DNA of 6,914 bases from JBBPXY01 sp038200435 (GCA_038200435.1 JBBPXY010000062.1:1-6914); one strand, 5' to 3'. Counted from the stretch's first letter, positions 1-4,879 are shown. Notes: generated by a model not told the origin, from the letters alone. Numbers and translations: made by a program.

Positions 1-612
1 GGTGCCCCGGGCGCTGAAGCGCGCGCGCCACTCCTCGTCGGGGTGGCCCTGAATCTGGCGCTGGAGCTTGAGGATCCCGTGCAGCAGCGCCTCGGGTCGC
101 GGCGGGCAGCCGGGCACGTGCACGTCGACGGGCATGAACTTGTCGGCGGCGACGATCGCGTAGTTGTTGAAGACACCGGTCGACGAGGAGCACGCGCCCA
201 TCGCGATCGTCCACTTGGGCTCGAGCATCTGGTCGTAGATGCGCCGCACGACGGGCGCCATCTTGATCGAGACGCGGCCGGAGAGGATGAGCAGATCGGC
301 CTGGCGGGGAGAGGCGCGGAAGGCCTCGAAGCCGAAGCGCGCGACGTCGACGCGCGAGGCGACGATCGACATCATCTCGATAGCGCAGCAGGCCAGGCCG
401 AACGTGGCGGGGAACATGGCGTTCGAGCGCGCCCAGTTGAGCGCGGTGTCGAGCTTGGTGGTGAGCACGCGCTCCTCGACGTACTTGTCGAGATCCGGCC
501 CCTCGAGGTCGCCCTTGAGCATGTCGCGGGCGCGCAGGCCGCGCGCGCGGAACTCCCGACCACCGGCTTCGCCGGCGGTGCCCGGACCCAACTTCTCGCG
601 GATCACTTCCAT
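1..612 (-). CDS. nuoB: NADH-quinone oxidoreductase subunit B, C-terminus cut by window edge
   Basis: This is the complex I subunit that carries iron-sulfur cluster N2, the last electron carrier before quinone, at the junction of the peripheral and membrane arms. 204 residues are visible, starting with MEVIREKLGPG, and no stop is reached before the window edge. All four expected N2 cysteine ligands are present: the tandem C75-C76 in FGLACCAIEMM, C141 in MGACSSSTGVFNNYAIV and C169 in VPGCPPRPEAL. ASPRQADLL near residue 100 is another family signature. The N-terminal ~48 residues before VLTTKLD are more variable. The start ATG lies inside the end of nuoA: the last 10 nt of nuoA (ATGGAAGTGA) hold both the nuoB start and the nuoA stop, so the two are probably translationally coupled. 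The rest of the nuo operon presumably continues off the left edge. Identification is near certain. Confidence 0.97.
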   Translation of the reverse strand, partial: MEVIREKLGPGTAGEAGGREFRARGLRARDMLKGDLEGPDLDKYVEERVLTTKLDTALNWARSNAMFPATFGLACCAIEMMSIVASRVDVARFGFEAFRASPRQADLLILSGRVSIKMAPVVRRIYDQMLEPKWTIAMGACSSSTGVFNNYAIVAADKFMPVDVHVPGCPPRPEALLHGILKLQRQIQGHPDEEWRARFSARGT

Positions 613-965
613 TCGAGCGCTCCCCTTCTCCACACGTAGACGAACGCGACGCCGAGCAGCGCGACGAAGACGATCGTCTCGAACAACGCGAACGAGCCGA
701 ACGCCTTGAGCTGTACCGCGATCGGGTAGAGGAAGATCACCTCGACATCGAAGAGGATGAAGAGCATCGCGATGAGGTAGAAGGAGATGCCGAAGCGGAA
801 GTTCTGCTGCACCTCCGACGGCAGGCCGCACTCGTACGGCGAGTGCTTGGTGTACGAGCGCGCGGGCCGACGCGGGCCGAGCACCGTGTTGAGCACCGCG
901 AACGCCAATCCCACGACGCCACCCAAGGCGAGGAAGACGATCGCGGGCAGGTAACTGCGCAGCAC
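603..965 (-). CDS. nuoA: NADH-quinone oxidoreductase subunit A
   Basis: This small membrane subunit of complex I (ND3 homologue) lies near the quinone cavity and takes part in coupling electron transfer to proton pumping. From the GTG at 965 it is 120 residues, a usual length. Three membrane helices are visible at about 5-27, 62-82 and 91-111. Family signatures are the conserved-cysteine loop KHSPYECGLP (C46) and RFGISFYLIAMLFILFDVEV (residues 57-76) with acidic D73 and E75 in helix 2. I prefer GTG 965 because the protein then begins LRSYLPAIVFLAL, as is typical, and because a TATAAC box lies 9 nt upstream, fitting a leaderless transcript. An in-frame ATG at 995 would add 10 residues (MSPRWYNSRP) with no clear Shine-Dalgarno. 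The frame stays open upstream to about 1580, but that part is antisense to the divergent gene. It overlaps nuoB by 10 nt. Confidence 0.95.
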   Translation of the reverse strand: MLRSYLPAIVFLALGGVVGLAFAVLNTVLGPRRPARSYTKHSPYECGLPSEVQQNFRFGISFYLIAMLFILFDVEVIFLYPIAVQLKAFGSFALFETIVFVALLGVAFVYVWRRGALEWK

Positions 966-974
966 GGGGCGGCT

Positions 975-1004
975 GTTATACCACCGGGGAGACATCGCTT
1001 GTAA
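975..1004 (-). promoter_or_regulatory. Candidate leaderless promoter of nuoA
   Basis: On the minus strand TATAAC (980-975) is close to the -10 consensus, with TTACAA (1004-999) 18 bp upstream as a modest -35. The -10 ends 9 nt before the preferred GTG start, so transcription would begin at or within a few bases of the start codon. The -35 overlaps the palindrome at 1001-1015, which would suit a repressor site. This is read from sequence only. Confidence 0.5.
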
Positions 1005-1015
1005 CACGGTGTTAC
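1001..1015. promoter_or_regulatory. Perfect 15-bp palindrome, candidate operator
   Basis: GTAACAC-G-GTGTTAC has two 7-bp arms around a single central base. It lies between the divergent nuoA and 1053 genes and covers the proposed nuoA -35. The size and symmetry fit a dimeric regulator such as a TetR-, GntR- or CRP-like protein, but I cannot assign a family. It is AT-richer than its surroundings, so chance is less likely. Confidence 0.5.
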
Positions 1016-1052
1016 TTAGTGCCGAAAGCCGCGAAGTAAAGGGCGTTTCGAC

Positions 1053-1502
1053 GTGACAGCAGTACATGCCGTAGTTGGCTTCTCCGTCCTCGCGCTGACC
1101 CTCGCGGCCGCGCTCCTCGGCGCGTGGCGATGGTCGCGCGCGGAGACCAGCGACGGCTTCTGGAAGCTGCTGCGCGCCAGCCAGGCCGCGCTGCTCGTGC
1201 AGGTGACGCTCGGGGTCGTTCTGCTGGTGCTCGGACACCATCCGGCGAAGCTCCATCTCCTCTACGGGCTCGTCCCGGTCGTGGTCTGGTTCGCCGCCGA
1301 GCAGCTTCGCGTCGGTGCGGCCCAGGCCGTGCTCGACTCGCGCGACCTCGAGTCGGCGGAAGCGGTCGGCAAGCTGCCCGAAGCCGAGCAGCGCTCGATC
1401 GTTCTCACGATCGTCCGCCGAGAGATGGGCGTGATGATCCTCGCCGCTCTCGTGGTGCTGGTGCTCGCGGTGCGGGCCGCGAGCGTGGCCGGCGGCCTCT
1501 AG
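1053..1502 (+). CDS. Four-helix membrane protein of unknown function
   Basis: I do not recognise a named family. The 149-residue product has four probable membrane helices at about 4-25, 43-61, 67-86 and 125-146, with a charged loop between helices 3 and 4 (residues 95-124, DSRDLESAEAVGKLPEAEQR). Histidines sit at helix edges: H5, H62-H63 and H68. The segment QVTLGVVLLVLGHH followed by KLHLLYG is reminiscent of one half of the CtaA/COX15 heme A synthase fold, where such histidines bind heme. That is a weak resemblance, and heme binding is only a hypothesis. The GTG start has a purine-rich AAAGGG at 1038-1043 with a 9-nt spacer; the ATG at 1064 is out of frame. It is transcribed divergently from nuoA, so a respiratory or membrane-bioenergetic role is plausible but unproven. 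Confidence 0.85.
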   Translation: MTAVHAVVGFSVLALTLAAALLGAWRWSRAETSDGFWKLLRASQAALLVQVTLGVVLLVLGHHPAKLHLLYGLVPVVVWFAAEQLRVGAAQAVLDSRDLESAEAVGKLPEAEQRSIVLTIVRREMGVMILAALVVLVLAVRAASVAGGL

Positions 1503-1592
1503 ACCGTCGGGGGAGCGACCGAGCCGGCGGATGGCCGCGGCCGGTGCCGGCGCGAGCGGTGCTGTGGGCGGCGTCGCCACTCTCCGCTGCTT

Positions 1593-2087
1593 CTACAGGC
1601 GCAGCTGCCACCAGCCCACGTCGCGCCAGGCGCCGAGCTTGTGGCCGACCTCGGCGAAGGTACCGACGAGGGTGAACCCGAGCGCCTCGTGCAGGGCGAC
1701 CGAGGGCTCGTTGGGCAGCGCAATCCCGGCCACGACCATGTGGAAGCGGTCGGCCGCCTCCCGGAGCGTGGCCCCGTAGAGCGGGCGGCCGAGGCCCTGG
1801 CCCGTGACCGATGGATCGAGGTAGATCGTCGCCTCCGCCGTCGTGTCGTAGGCGGGCTTCGGCCGGTGGCGCGACGTCGTCGCGTAGCCCACCACCGCGC
1901 CATCCACCTCCGCTACGAGCCAGGGGTGGCCCGAGCGCTGCGCCGCCTCCCAGCGCGCGTGCCAGGTCTCCGTTGACGGCGGCTCGAGGTCAAAGGTCGC
2001 GTAGGTCTCGTGCACGTAGTGGGCGTAGGTACGCGCGATGGCCGGGAGGTCGGCCTCGGTCGCGGCTCGATTCAGCGCAGAGGTCAA
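1593..2087 (-). CDS. GNAT family N-acetyltransferase, phosphinothricin acetyltransferase-like
   Basis: This is an acetyl-CoA-dependent N-acetyltransferase of 164 residues, resembling the PAT/Bar/MnaT group that acetylates small amines or amino-acid analogues such as methionine sulfoximine or phosphinothricin. Visible features are the N-terminal RAATEADLPAIARTYAHYV, the core strand AEATIYLDPS (84-93), the acetyl-CoA loop VTGQGLGRPLY (94-104), and LPNEPSVALHEALGF (124-138), which is highly typical. Oddity: the usual Q/R-x-x-G-x-G pyrophosphate motif has T95 in its first position. The start is TTG at 2087, overlapping the flavin reductase stop in TTGA (2084-2087), which supports translational coupling and explains the lack of a strong Shine-Dalgarno. 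No closer ATG or GTG gives the complete N-terminus. The real substrate cannot be told from sequence. Confidence 0.9.
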   Translation of the reverse strand: MTSALNRAATEADLPAIARTYAHYVHETYATFDLEPPSTETWHARWEAAQRSGHPWLVAEVDGAVVGYATTSRHRPKPAYDTTAEATIYLDPSVTGQGLGRPLYGATLREAADRFHMVVAGIALPNEPSVALHEALGFTLVGTFAEVGHKLGAWRDVGWWQLRL

Positions 2088-2566
2088 CGCTTCAGGCGGG
2101 CATACCCCCCGCGGTAGTAGACGAGAGGCTCGCCCTCTCCGTAGCCGAGGGCGGTGACCGCCCCGATCGCGATGGAGTGGTCACCGCCGGGCCGGATGTC
2201 CTCGAGGTCGCAGGCCGCCCAGGCGAGTGCGTCCTCGAGCACCGGCACCCCTTGTTCGAAGTGGTGCGCCACGCCGTCGAGCTTCTCGTGCTCGGGCACC
2301 TTCGAGGCGAAGTGCGCCGCGACCCCCTCCTGCCCGACGCGCAGGATGTTGATCGCAAACCGGCCCGCTTCCTTGACGAGCGGCAGGGTGCGCGCCGACT
2401 CGGCGAAGCAGACGAGCACGAGCAGCGGGTCGAGCGAGAGCGAGCAGAGCGCGTTGGCGGTCATGCCACCGGTGCCGCGCTCGGCGGCGCTGGTGATGAC
2501 GGCCACGCCGGTGGCGAAGCGGCCGAACGCATCGCGGAAATCCTCGCGCTGGGGAGTCGCGGGCAT
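2084..2566 (-). CDS. Flavin reductase family protein (flavin reductase-like/HpaC type)
   Basis: This is an FMN-binding split-barrel protein of about 160 residues. Relatives use NAD(P)H to reduce free flavin for a partner monooxygenase. Signatures in order are FRDAFGRFATGVAVITS (10-26), GMTANALCSLSLDPLLV (34-50), SARTLPLVKEAGRFAINIL (57-75), then GDHSIAIGAVTAL (128-140) and GEPLVYYRGGYARL (145-158), the last being typical of the family. The start is ambiguous: the ATG at 2566 lies 12 nt from a GAGGAG box (2584-2579), whereas a TTG at 2572, two codons earlier, has a more usual 6-nt spacer. No flavin-dependent monooxygenase is in the window, so the partner is elsewhere or the protein acts alone. 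It overlaps the GNAT gene downstream by 4 nt and is divergent from the cytochrome gene. Confidence 0.92.
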   Translation of the reverse strand: MPATPQREDFRDAFGRFATGVAVITSAAERGTGGMTANALCSLSLDPLLVLVCFAESARTLPLVKEAGRFAINILRVGQEGVAAHFASKVPEHEKLDGVAHHFEQGVPVLEDALAWAACDLEDIRPGGDHSIAIGAVTALGYGEGEPLVYYRGGYARLKR

Positions 2567-2598
2567 GGACAATGTCTACTCCTCGCCACGGCGTGAGG

Positions 2599-2617
2599 CC
2601 CGGCCCCGTTGGCCGGG
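2599..2617. repeat. Short GC hairpin between divergent genes
   Basis: CCCGGCC and GGCCGGG form a 7-bp stem around the loop CCGTT. It lies between the flavin reductase start and the TATAGT box of the cytochrome gene. It could be an operator or a chance product of high GC; nothing else supports a role. Confidence 0.25.
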
Positions 2618-2628
2618 GCGACGTTTCG

Positions 2629-2634
2629 TATAGT
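2629..2634 (+). promoter_or_regulatory. -10 box of the cytochrome c/serS unit
   Basis: TATAGT differs from the -10 consensus at one base and ends 10 nt before the ATG at 2645, so the leader would be only a few bases long. I see no good -35 at the right spacing; TTGGCC at 2609-2614 is too close (14 bp). The short leader and absence of a Shine-Dalgarno suggest leaderless or nearly leaderless translation. Confidence 0.45.
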
Positions 2635-2644
2635 GGCGGGCGTC

Positions 2645-3082
2645 ATGGGTCGCCCGCCCTTCCGCCTCGCCCTGCGCGGGCTCGCTATTCCCCTGGCCCT
2701 CGGCCTGGTCGCTTGCGGACCCCAGAAGGTCGACACCCCGGGAGCACCCGCGAACGTCAATCGCGGGGCTGTGCTCTTCTCCCAGCGCTGCTCGGGCTGC
2801 CACACGCTCAAGGCGGCCGGCGCCCACGGCTCGGCTTCGAACATCCGCGTGCGCGAGCGCAACGACGGGCCTAACTTCACCGTGCGCAAGGAGAACGCCC
2901 AGCGGGTGCTCTACGCGATCGAGAACGGCGGCTTCTCCGGCGCGATCATGCCCCAGAACATCGTGGTCGGGCCCGACGCGCAGGCGGTCGCCGAGTTCGT
3001 CGCGCGCTACTCAGGAGTCGGCTCGCGCCAGGCTTCCCCCCAGGGCCCGCCGGCCGGCGCCTCGGGCGCCGGCACCCCGTAG
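2645..3082 (+). CDS. Lipoprotein c-type cytochrome
   Basis: This is a single-heme class I cytochrome c domain of 145 residues, probably anchored to the outside of the membrane by a lipid. The N-terminus has basic residues, a hydrophobic stretch and a lipobox LVAC with C24 followed by GPQ. The heme motif is CSGCH (C49, C52, H53), and the likely sixth ligand is M102 in GAIMPQN. The C-terminal AVAEFVARYSGV helix is typical of the fold, followed by a flexible Gly/Pro/Ala tail (127-145). The ATG at 2645 is chosen because it gives a proper signal sequence; in-frame TTG 2609 and GTG 2633 lie upstream of or inside the -10 box. It probably carries electrons between respiratory complexes, but no oxidase or dehydrogenase partner is adjacent. 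serS follows after 18 nt and may be co-transcribed. Confidence 0.92.
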   Translation: MGRPPFRLALRGLAIPLALGLVACGPQKVDTPGAPANVNRGAVLFSQRCSGCHTLKAAGAHGSASNIRVRERNDGPNFTVRKENAQRVLYAIENGGFSGAIMPQNIVVGPDAQAVAEFVARYSGVGSRQASPQGPPAGASGAGTP

Positions 3083-3100
3083 TCCCGGCGCTCGCGCGGC

Positions 3101-4330
3101 TTGCTCGACCTAAAAGTCATCCGCCGCGATCCCGAGCGGGTGCGCTCGGCGCTCGCGCGGCGAGGCGAGGCGTCGACCCTCGACCACGTACTCGAGATCG
3201 ACGAGCGCTGGCGCAGCCTCACTCAGGCGCTCGAAGAGCTCAAGGCTGAGCAGAACACTGCCAGCCGGGCCCTGCGTGGCGCGCCGTCGCCCGAAGAGCG
3301 CGAGCGCCTCGGCGAGCTCGCCGCCCGCGGGCGTGAGCTGAGCGACGAAGAGAGCCGCGCGCGCGCCGAGCTCGACGGTGCGCTGACGCTGCTGTCGAAC
3401 CTGCCGGCCGAGGACGCCGCCCCGGAGGACACCGTACTGCGAGAGGTGGGGGAAGCCGGCCGGGAGGGCAAGGACCACCTCGCGTTGGCCGGCGCGCTGA
3501 TCGACATGGAGCGCGGGGCACGCCTCTCGGGGTCGCGCTTTGCCTATCTGAAGGGCGACCTCGTGCTGCTCGAGCTCGCGCTCGTGCGCTACGTGCTCGA
3601 GAAGCTCCGGCCCCAGGGGTTCGAGCCCGTCATACCGCCCGTGCTCGTGCGCGAGCAGGCCCTGTACGGCACGGGTTTTCTGCCCGACACCGAGCAGCAG
3701 ATCTACCGCTTGGCCGACGATCCGCTCTACCTCGTCGGCACCTCCGAGGTGGCTCTGGCCTCGCTGCACGCGGGCGAGATCCTCGACGCCGGTCAGCTGC
3801 CCGTGCGCTACGCCGGGTTCTCGCCGTGCTTCCGCCGCGAGGCGGGCGCAGCCGGGCGCGACACGCGCGGGATCTTCCGCGTGCACCAGTTCGACAAGGT
3901 CGAGATGTTCTGCTTCGTCGAGCCGGAGGAGTCGACGGCTGAGCACGAGCGCCTGCTCGCGATCGAGGAGGGGATCCTGACCGAGCTCGAGATCCCCTAC
4001 CGCGTGGTGAACATCGCGGTAGGCGACCTCGGCGCCTCAGCGGCCAAGAAGTACGACTGCGAGGCCTGGCTCCCGGGGCAGGGGCGCTACCGCGAGCTCA
4101 CCTCTTGCTCCAACACCACCGACTTCCAGGCCCGCCGCCTCGACGTGCGCTACCGGCCCGAAGGCGGCAAGCCCGCGCCCGTGCACACACTCAACGGTAC
4201 GGCCGTCGCGGTCGGCCGCACCATCATCGCCCTGCTCGAGAATGGCCAGCGCGACGACGGCGAGGTGGTCCTGCCCGAGGCGCTTGTGCGTTGCGGGGCG
4301 CCGGCGCGGATCGCGGCGCCTGCGGAGTAG
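3101..4330 (+). CDS. serS: Seryl-tRNA synthetase
   Basis: This class II synthetase charges tRNA-Ser (and tRNA-Sec where present) with serine in the cytoplasm. The 409-residue length is normal to slightly short. The N-terminus MLDLKVIRRDPERVRSAL is typical, followed by a long antiparallel coiled coil at about 27-100 that contacts the long variable arm of tRNA-Ser. The catalytic core shows TSEVAL (214-219), motif 2 from FRREAGAAGRDTRGIFR (244-260) into VHQFDKVEMF, and motif 3 NGTAVAVGRTIIALLENGQ (365-383) with R373. The start is TTG at 3101: the cytochrome stop TAG (3080-3082) is in the same frame, and no other start codon lies between. No clear Shine-Dalgarno is seen, so translation may depend on the upstream cytochrome gene. 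Two tRNA-Ser genes lie less than 0.7 kb downstream. Confidence 0.98.
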   Translation: MLDLKVIRRDPERVRSALARRGEASTLDHVLEIDERWRSLTQALEELKAEQNTASRALRGAPSPEERERLGELAARGRELSDEESRARAELDGALTLLSNLPAEDAAPEDTVLREVGEAGREGKDHLALAGALIDMERGARLSGSRFAYLKGDLVLLELALVRYVLEKLRPQGFEPVIPPVLVREQALYGTGFLPDTEQQIYRLADDPLYLVGTSEVALASLHAGEILDAGQLPVRYAGFSPCFRREAGAAGRDTRGIFRVHQFDKVEMFCFVEPEESTAEHERLLAIEEGILTELEIPYRVVNIAVGDLGASAAKKYDCEAWLPGQGRYRELTSCSNTTDFQARRLDVRYRPEGGKPAPVHTLNGTAVAVGRTIIALLENGQRDDGEVVLPEALVRCGAPARIAAPAE

Positions 4331-4365
4331 GGAAGGGGAGCGGTCTTCTTCCCGAGGCCGGTTTT
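4330..4365 (+). terminator. Weak terminator-like hairpin after serS
   Basis: GGGAAG (4330-4335) pairs with CTTCCC (4348-4353), a 6-bp stem starting on the last base of the serS stop. A short TTTT (4362-4365) follows only after nine other bases. Termination is possible but the signal is weak. Confidence 0.3.
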
Positions 4366-4375
4366 GCAGGATTGT

Positions 4376-4450
4376 CCCCCCAATAGGGGGTGAAAGGCTG
4401 CAACAGCGCAAGTGACAGCCAGCCACGCCCGAGAGACCAGGCAGCCTTTC
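4376..4450. other. Unassigned structured segment: two successive inverted repeats
   Basis: A hairpin of C5 and G5 around AATA (4377-4390) is followed at once by GAAAGGCTGC (4392-4401). The exact reverse complement of that arm, GCAGCCTTTC, is at 4441-4450, so the 10-bp arms enclose 39 nt. CAGCC inside the enclosed part (4416-4420) can also pair with GGCTG (4396-4400), giving mutually exclusive folds. No coding frame with family features crosses it, and I match it to no RNA family I know. It lies in the convergent zone between serS and the minus-strand small ORF, so the transcribed strand is unknown. Confidence 0.45.
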
Positions 4451-4451
4451 G

Positions 4452-4492
4452 GACGGGACCGGCCCGAGCTCGAGAGCCCGGGCCTTCCCGTC
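4452..4492. terminator. Long hairpin, probable bidirectional terminator
   Basis: Three stacked stem segments are visible: GACGGGA/TCCCGTC (4452-4458 with 4486-4492), GGCCCG/CGGGCC (4461-4466 with 4479-4484), and GCT/AGC around CGAG at the tip. It lies 16 nt beyond the stop of the minus-strand small ORF and faces serS from the other side. Neither strand has a U-run after it, which is common for hairpin terminators in GC-rich actinobacteria but leaves the call uncertain. Confidence 0.5.
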
Positions 4493-4508
4493 TACTTGCT
4501 GAGCGCGG

Positions 4509-4592
4509 CTAGGCCGTGCCGGGGACCATGGCCAGCACCATGAGCGCAGAGAGCGCCGCCGAGGCCAGCTGGGTCATGCGGTTCTTGATCAC
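4509..4592 (-). CDS. Small hydrophobic peptide, 27 aa, downstream of a c-di-GMP riboswitch
   Basis: No family is recognised. The frame opens with GTG at 4592, preceded by a perfect GGAGG (4605-4601) with an ideal 8-nt spacer, and ends with TAG at 4509-4511. The peptide has a short basic N-terminus (MIKNRMTQ), a hydrophobic stretch LASAALSALMVLAMV (residues 9-23) and ends PGTA. It therefore looks like a signal peptide or a single membrane helix with nothing behind it. It lies 47 nt downstream of the riboswitch aptamer and is followed by a strong hairpin, so riboswitch, ORF and hairpin form one compact unit. It may be a genuine small membrane peptide, a regulatory leader peptide, or the remnant of a lost secreted protein. 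The strong ribosome site and tidy flanks favour a translated gene, but length alone gives no statistical support. Confidence 0.6.
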   Translation of the reverse strand: MIKNRMTQLASAALSALMVLAMVPGTA

Positions 4593-4600
4593 CAGGGCAA

Positions 4601-4605
4601 CCTCC
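4601..4605 (-). promoter_or_regulatory. Shine-Dalgarno box of the 27-aa ORF
   Basis: GGAGG lies 8 nt before the GTG at 4592. Its context ACGGAGGTTG closely resembles CCGGAGGCTG in the 5' strand of riboswitch P1 (4729-4720). The P1 3' strand CAGCTCC (4646-4640) could therefore pair with either, which suggests control of translation. Confidence 0.6.
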
Positions 4606-4639
4606 GTGTCGCTCGACCCGCGGGCCAAACGCTTGGATG

Positions 4640-4727
4640 GGAGCTGGCGGCCGAGCTATCTCCGGGAGGGAGACCTCTAGCTTTGCGTCCCCGCCTCGCG
4701 GCGGGTTTGCCTTGAACTTCAGCCTCC
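4640..4727 (-). promoter_or_regulatory. Cyclic-di-GMP-I (GEMM) riboswitch aptamer
   Basis: The aptamer senses the second messenger c-di-GMP. On the minus strand the hallmark core is intact: GGCAAAC (4711-4705), a 6-bp stem CCCGCC/GGCGGG capped by the GNRA tetraloop GCGA (4699-4696), then GACGCAAAGC (4689-4680). The second arm is GCTA/TAGC (4681-4678 with 4658-4655), extended by TCTCC/GGAGA around CTCCC. P1 closes as GGAGGCTG (4727-4720) with CAGCTCC (4646-4640), 7 bp with one bulged G. Aligned by eye to the Vibrio Vc2 aptamer, the base equivalent to G20 that recognises c-di-GMP is G, not the A of cGAMP-sensing variants. The second arm is short and its tetraloop receptor is not canonical. The controlled gene is the 27-codon ORF; no other minus-strand start follows before serS. 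Confidence 0.88.
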
Positions 4728-4748
4728 GGTGTATCGGCCGTTGTAGCT

Positions 4749-4762
4749 GCGCTCTTGAGCGC
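4749..4762 (-). repeat. Small hairpin between tRNA-Ser(TGA) and riboswitch
   Basis: GCGCT-CAAG-AGCGC forms a 5-bp stem (six if the loop is closed to AA) starting 6 nt after the tRNA 3' end. It may help 3' processing or partly terminate the tRNA transcript. No U-run follows, so read-through into the riboswitch is possible. Confidence 0.35.
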
Positions 4763-4767
4763 CGGAG

Positions 4768-4854
4768 CGGAGCGGGAGGGATTCGAACCCCCGGGCCCTT
4801 GCGGACCGGCTGCTTTCAAGGCAGCTGCATTCAGCCGGACTCTGCCACCGCTCC
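4768..4854 (-). tRNA. tRNA-Ser (anticodon TGA)
   Basis: It decodes UCA and other UCN codons. Acceptor GGAGCGG (4854-4848) pairs with CCGCTCC (4775-4769), with discriminator G at 4768. The anticodon stem GCTGC/GCAGC encloses CTTGAAA (4820-4814) with TGA at 4818-4816. A long class II variable arm GGTCC-GCAA-GGGCC confirms serine. The T arm GGGGG-TTCGAAT-CCCTC has one G-U pair. CCA is not encoded. It is divergent from the second tRNA-Ser. Confidence 0.96.
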
Positions 4855-4872
4855 TGGGGCTCGTGCCTCATC

Positions 4873-4879
4873 TACACTA
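4873..4879. promoter_or_regulatory. Overlapping -10 boxes for the two divergent tRNA-Ser genes
   Basis: The 38-nt gap between the tRNA genes holds TACACTA. It reads TACACT (4873-4878), 14 nt before the plus-strand tRNA, and TAGTGT (4879-4874), 19 nt before the minus-strand tRNA. Both fit TANNNT. No convincing -35 is seen on either strand, and each -35 region would fall in or near the opposite tRNA gene. Confidence 0.35.

Noticed and set aside
43..639. Long plus-strand open frame across the left end
   Set aside because: It is antisense to nuoB, has no family features and shows the Arg/Ala/Gly-rich composition typical of shadow frames in GC-rich DNA.
1533..1551. GGCCGCGGCC palindrome and GCCGGC repeats between convergent genes
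   Set aside because: Short all-GC palindromes are expected by chance here; there is no U-run and no clear single stem, so I did not call a terminator.
966..1580. Upstream extension of the nuoA frame to an ATG near 1580
   Set aside because: The extension is antisense to the four-helix membrane protein, is low in hydrophobic content and is not part of the NuoA family; the promoter-like TATAAC lies inside it.
1811..2596. 261-codon plus-strand open frame over the GNAT and flavin reductase genes
   Set aside because: It is antisense to two convincing enzymes and has biased shadow composition.
3110..3946. 278-codon minus-strand open frame inside serS
   Set aside because: It is wholly antisense to a clear seryl-tRNA synthetase and has no recognisable domain.
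4376..4450. Considered SRP RNA, RNase P RNA and several riboswitch classes for the structured segment
   Set aside because: The conserved cores of these RNAs (for example the SRP GGAAGGAAGCAG-type loop) are absent, so it stays unassigned.
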